Source: Penicillium oxalicum
Taxonomy: Eukaryota > Ascomycota > Eurotiomycetes > Eurotiales > Aspergillaceae
NCBI RefSeq assembly: GCF_001723175.1
Contig: NC_064657.1
Location: forward strand, 1,612,001 to 1,676,000
Length of the DNA stretch: 64,000 bases
Direction: 5' to 3'
Positions within the stretch are counted from its first letter, which is position 1, and each line of letters begins with the position of its first letter. This document shows positions 62,786-64,000 of the stretch, one piece after another. The position numbers were made by a program, and so were the translations under genes. The notes beneath the pieces are model-generated. The model was not told where the DNA came from and did not search any database. It was given only the letters and a program-made list of their open reading frames with translations.

Positions 62786-63239
62786 AAAATCGGTTTGACC
62801 AGTGCTGCGACATGATGAAGATGTTCGCCCCCAGACACAAATTCTGCTTCCTCCTTTCTTGGGCTGGACCAGCTCTTATCAGCTATGTTTTTGATACCAG
62901 ACCTTGTTCATGTGTCAGTCAAGCTTTTTTGTTGTTTTATTATTATTGTCGTTTTTTCTTTCTGTTTTTTTGCGCAATTGGGAGACACCAAAGTGTACAT
63001 TATCCGGGACAATTTCCAATAGAACTCATATGACGTGACTATCCCGCACAAGTATTCAGAACCACGCCAGTCTTGGCTTCAACCTTCGGTTATGTACACT
63101 TTACGAACCGTGTATTCTTTCAAAGAAATAATGACTTGCTTCTCAGATGTAGGAGTTTTGCGCCTGGGCAGGCTGACTGTCTCAATCTCCAGCCTGCCTT
63201 TGTGCCCATTCTATTCCACGCCGGGAATCATGATGCCCT
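62786..63239. other. Convergent 3' spacer between the SH3BGR-like gene and rpe1
   Basis: About 450 bases with T-rich sequence (62928-62970), between two convergent stop codons. No gene was seen. Confidence 0.6.
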
Positions 63240-64000
63240 CTAGACCTTGGACTGAATTTGACGCTTTTGAACGGCCTCACGCAGCTTTTGAATCACATCG
63301 GCCGGGTCTTCCGCACCGAAGACGGCGGAGCCGGCCACAATCACGTTGGCGCCGGCATCGGCCGCCTGGTCGATGGTGCCCACTCCCAAACCACCGTCGA
63401 CTTCGATGTTCAGGTTGGGATACCGTTCGCGCAAAGCAGACACCTTGGGCAGCTCGGAGGCCATGAACTTTTGACCGCCGAAACCCGGGTGTACCGTCAT
63501 GACGAGAACCATCTGCGCGGGAGGGTGAAACGACATTAGCAGGGATTTTATGTTTCATTCCTGTTTGGAGGGGGGGGATGCTTGGGTGGTGCGCAAAGGG
63601 AAATCTGGCAACTTTTGCCCCGGGGAGGGCATCACGATCTACTCACATCGGGGCGCTCCTTCTCATCGGAGCTCTCCAGAATATCCCAGAGCACATCGAC
63701 CGGCGTGTCAGGCTTGATCGCGATACCGGCCTGCATGCCCTGCTCGTGGATATACTTGATCAGTGCACGCGGACTGGTGGGCTCCGTGGTGCTCTTATCG
63801 GCAGGTTCGGTCGCGGCGACGGAGGAGACGGCGGCCTCGTAGTGGAAGCAGTACAGGTCACAGCCGGCCTTTTGGAATTCCTTGACCCATTTATGCGGCT
63901 AGATAAGATTGGCAGTCAAAGAGTAATGTCAGTATCAATCGCATTCACCCCATCAAAGACAGAGATGGATGGAGAGGGTCAGGTTGCGACGGACCTCCGC
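63240..64000 (-). CDS. rpe1: Ribulose-phosphate 3-epimerase, partial (N-terminus beyond right edge)
   Basis: Cytosolic pentose-phosphate enzyme interconverting ribulose-5-phosphate and xylulose-5-phosphate. Exons on minus seen here: 64000-63995 (end of an exon), 63898-63647 and 63512-63240. Introns are 63994-63899 and 63646-63513. The text reads [82 protein letters not shown] and [15 protein letters not shown], the classical TIM-barrel blocks with the phosphate-binding GG and catalytic Asp in VDGG. An insert ([19 protein letters not shown]) after the HYEAA block is typical of fungal members. About the N-terminal 80 residues are missing. Confidence 0.95.

Overview
The window is nuclear DNA of a filamentous ascomycete, most likely from the Eurotiales (Aspergillus/Penicillium group). 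The evidence is short introns of about 50-200 bp with GTRNGT donors and CTRAC branch sites, genes on both strands with 0.2-6 kb spacers, and a set of conserved fungal genes. Exon structures were worked out by hand; every complete spliced model below has a length divisible by three.

Layout: rim15 PAS/AGC kinase (minus, cut by the left edge); about 5 kb with no gene seen; a secreted-type GMC oxidoreductase (minus); a small decayed gene; an MFS sugar transporter (plus); erg26 sterol decarboxylase (minus); a tandem UBC-fold E2-like protein (minus); lrg1 LIM-RhoGAP (plus); nbl1/borealin (minus) head-to-head with rpn10 (plus); trs23 TRAPP subunit (minus); a full-size PDR-type ABC transporter (minus); a heavily decayed HGD-type kinase-like gene (plus); a GH51 arabinofuranosidase (minus); a tiny XYPPX/Cys-rich-tail protein (minus); a C2H2-like nuclear protein (minus); a 6-kb spacer holding a possible broken gene on minus; an F-box protein (plus); an SH3BGR/glutaredoxin-fold protein (plus); and ribulose-phosphate 3-epimerase (minus, cut by the right edge).

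Most genes are housekeeping: nutrient/stress kinase signalling (rim15), Rho GTPase control of wall growth (lrg1), ergosterol synthesis (erg26), chromosome segregation (nbl1), proteasome and ubiquitin (rpn10, E2-like), vesicle tethering (trs23) and the pentose phosphate pathway (rpe1). Accessory functions are the oxidoreductase/transporter pair, the ABC efflux pump, the arabinofuranosidase, the F-box protein and the relics. No CRISPR array, tRNA, rRNA or intact transposon was seen.

The most unusual observations are an E2 fused to a second UBC fold without a catalytic cysteine, with a GC-AG intron and a 12-nt exon; a trs23 start codon split by an intron (AT|G); a kinase-like relic with C-to-T type nonsense changes as expected of repeat-induced point mutation; and a 93-residue Tyr/Pro-repeat protein with a Cys-rich tail spread over four exons.
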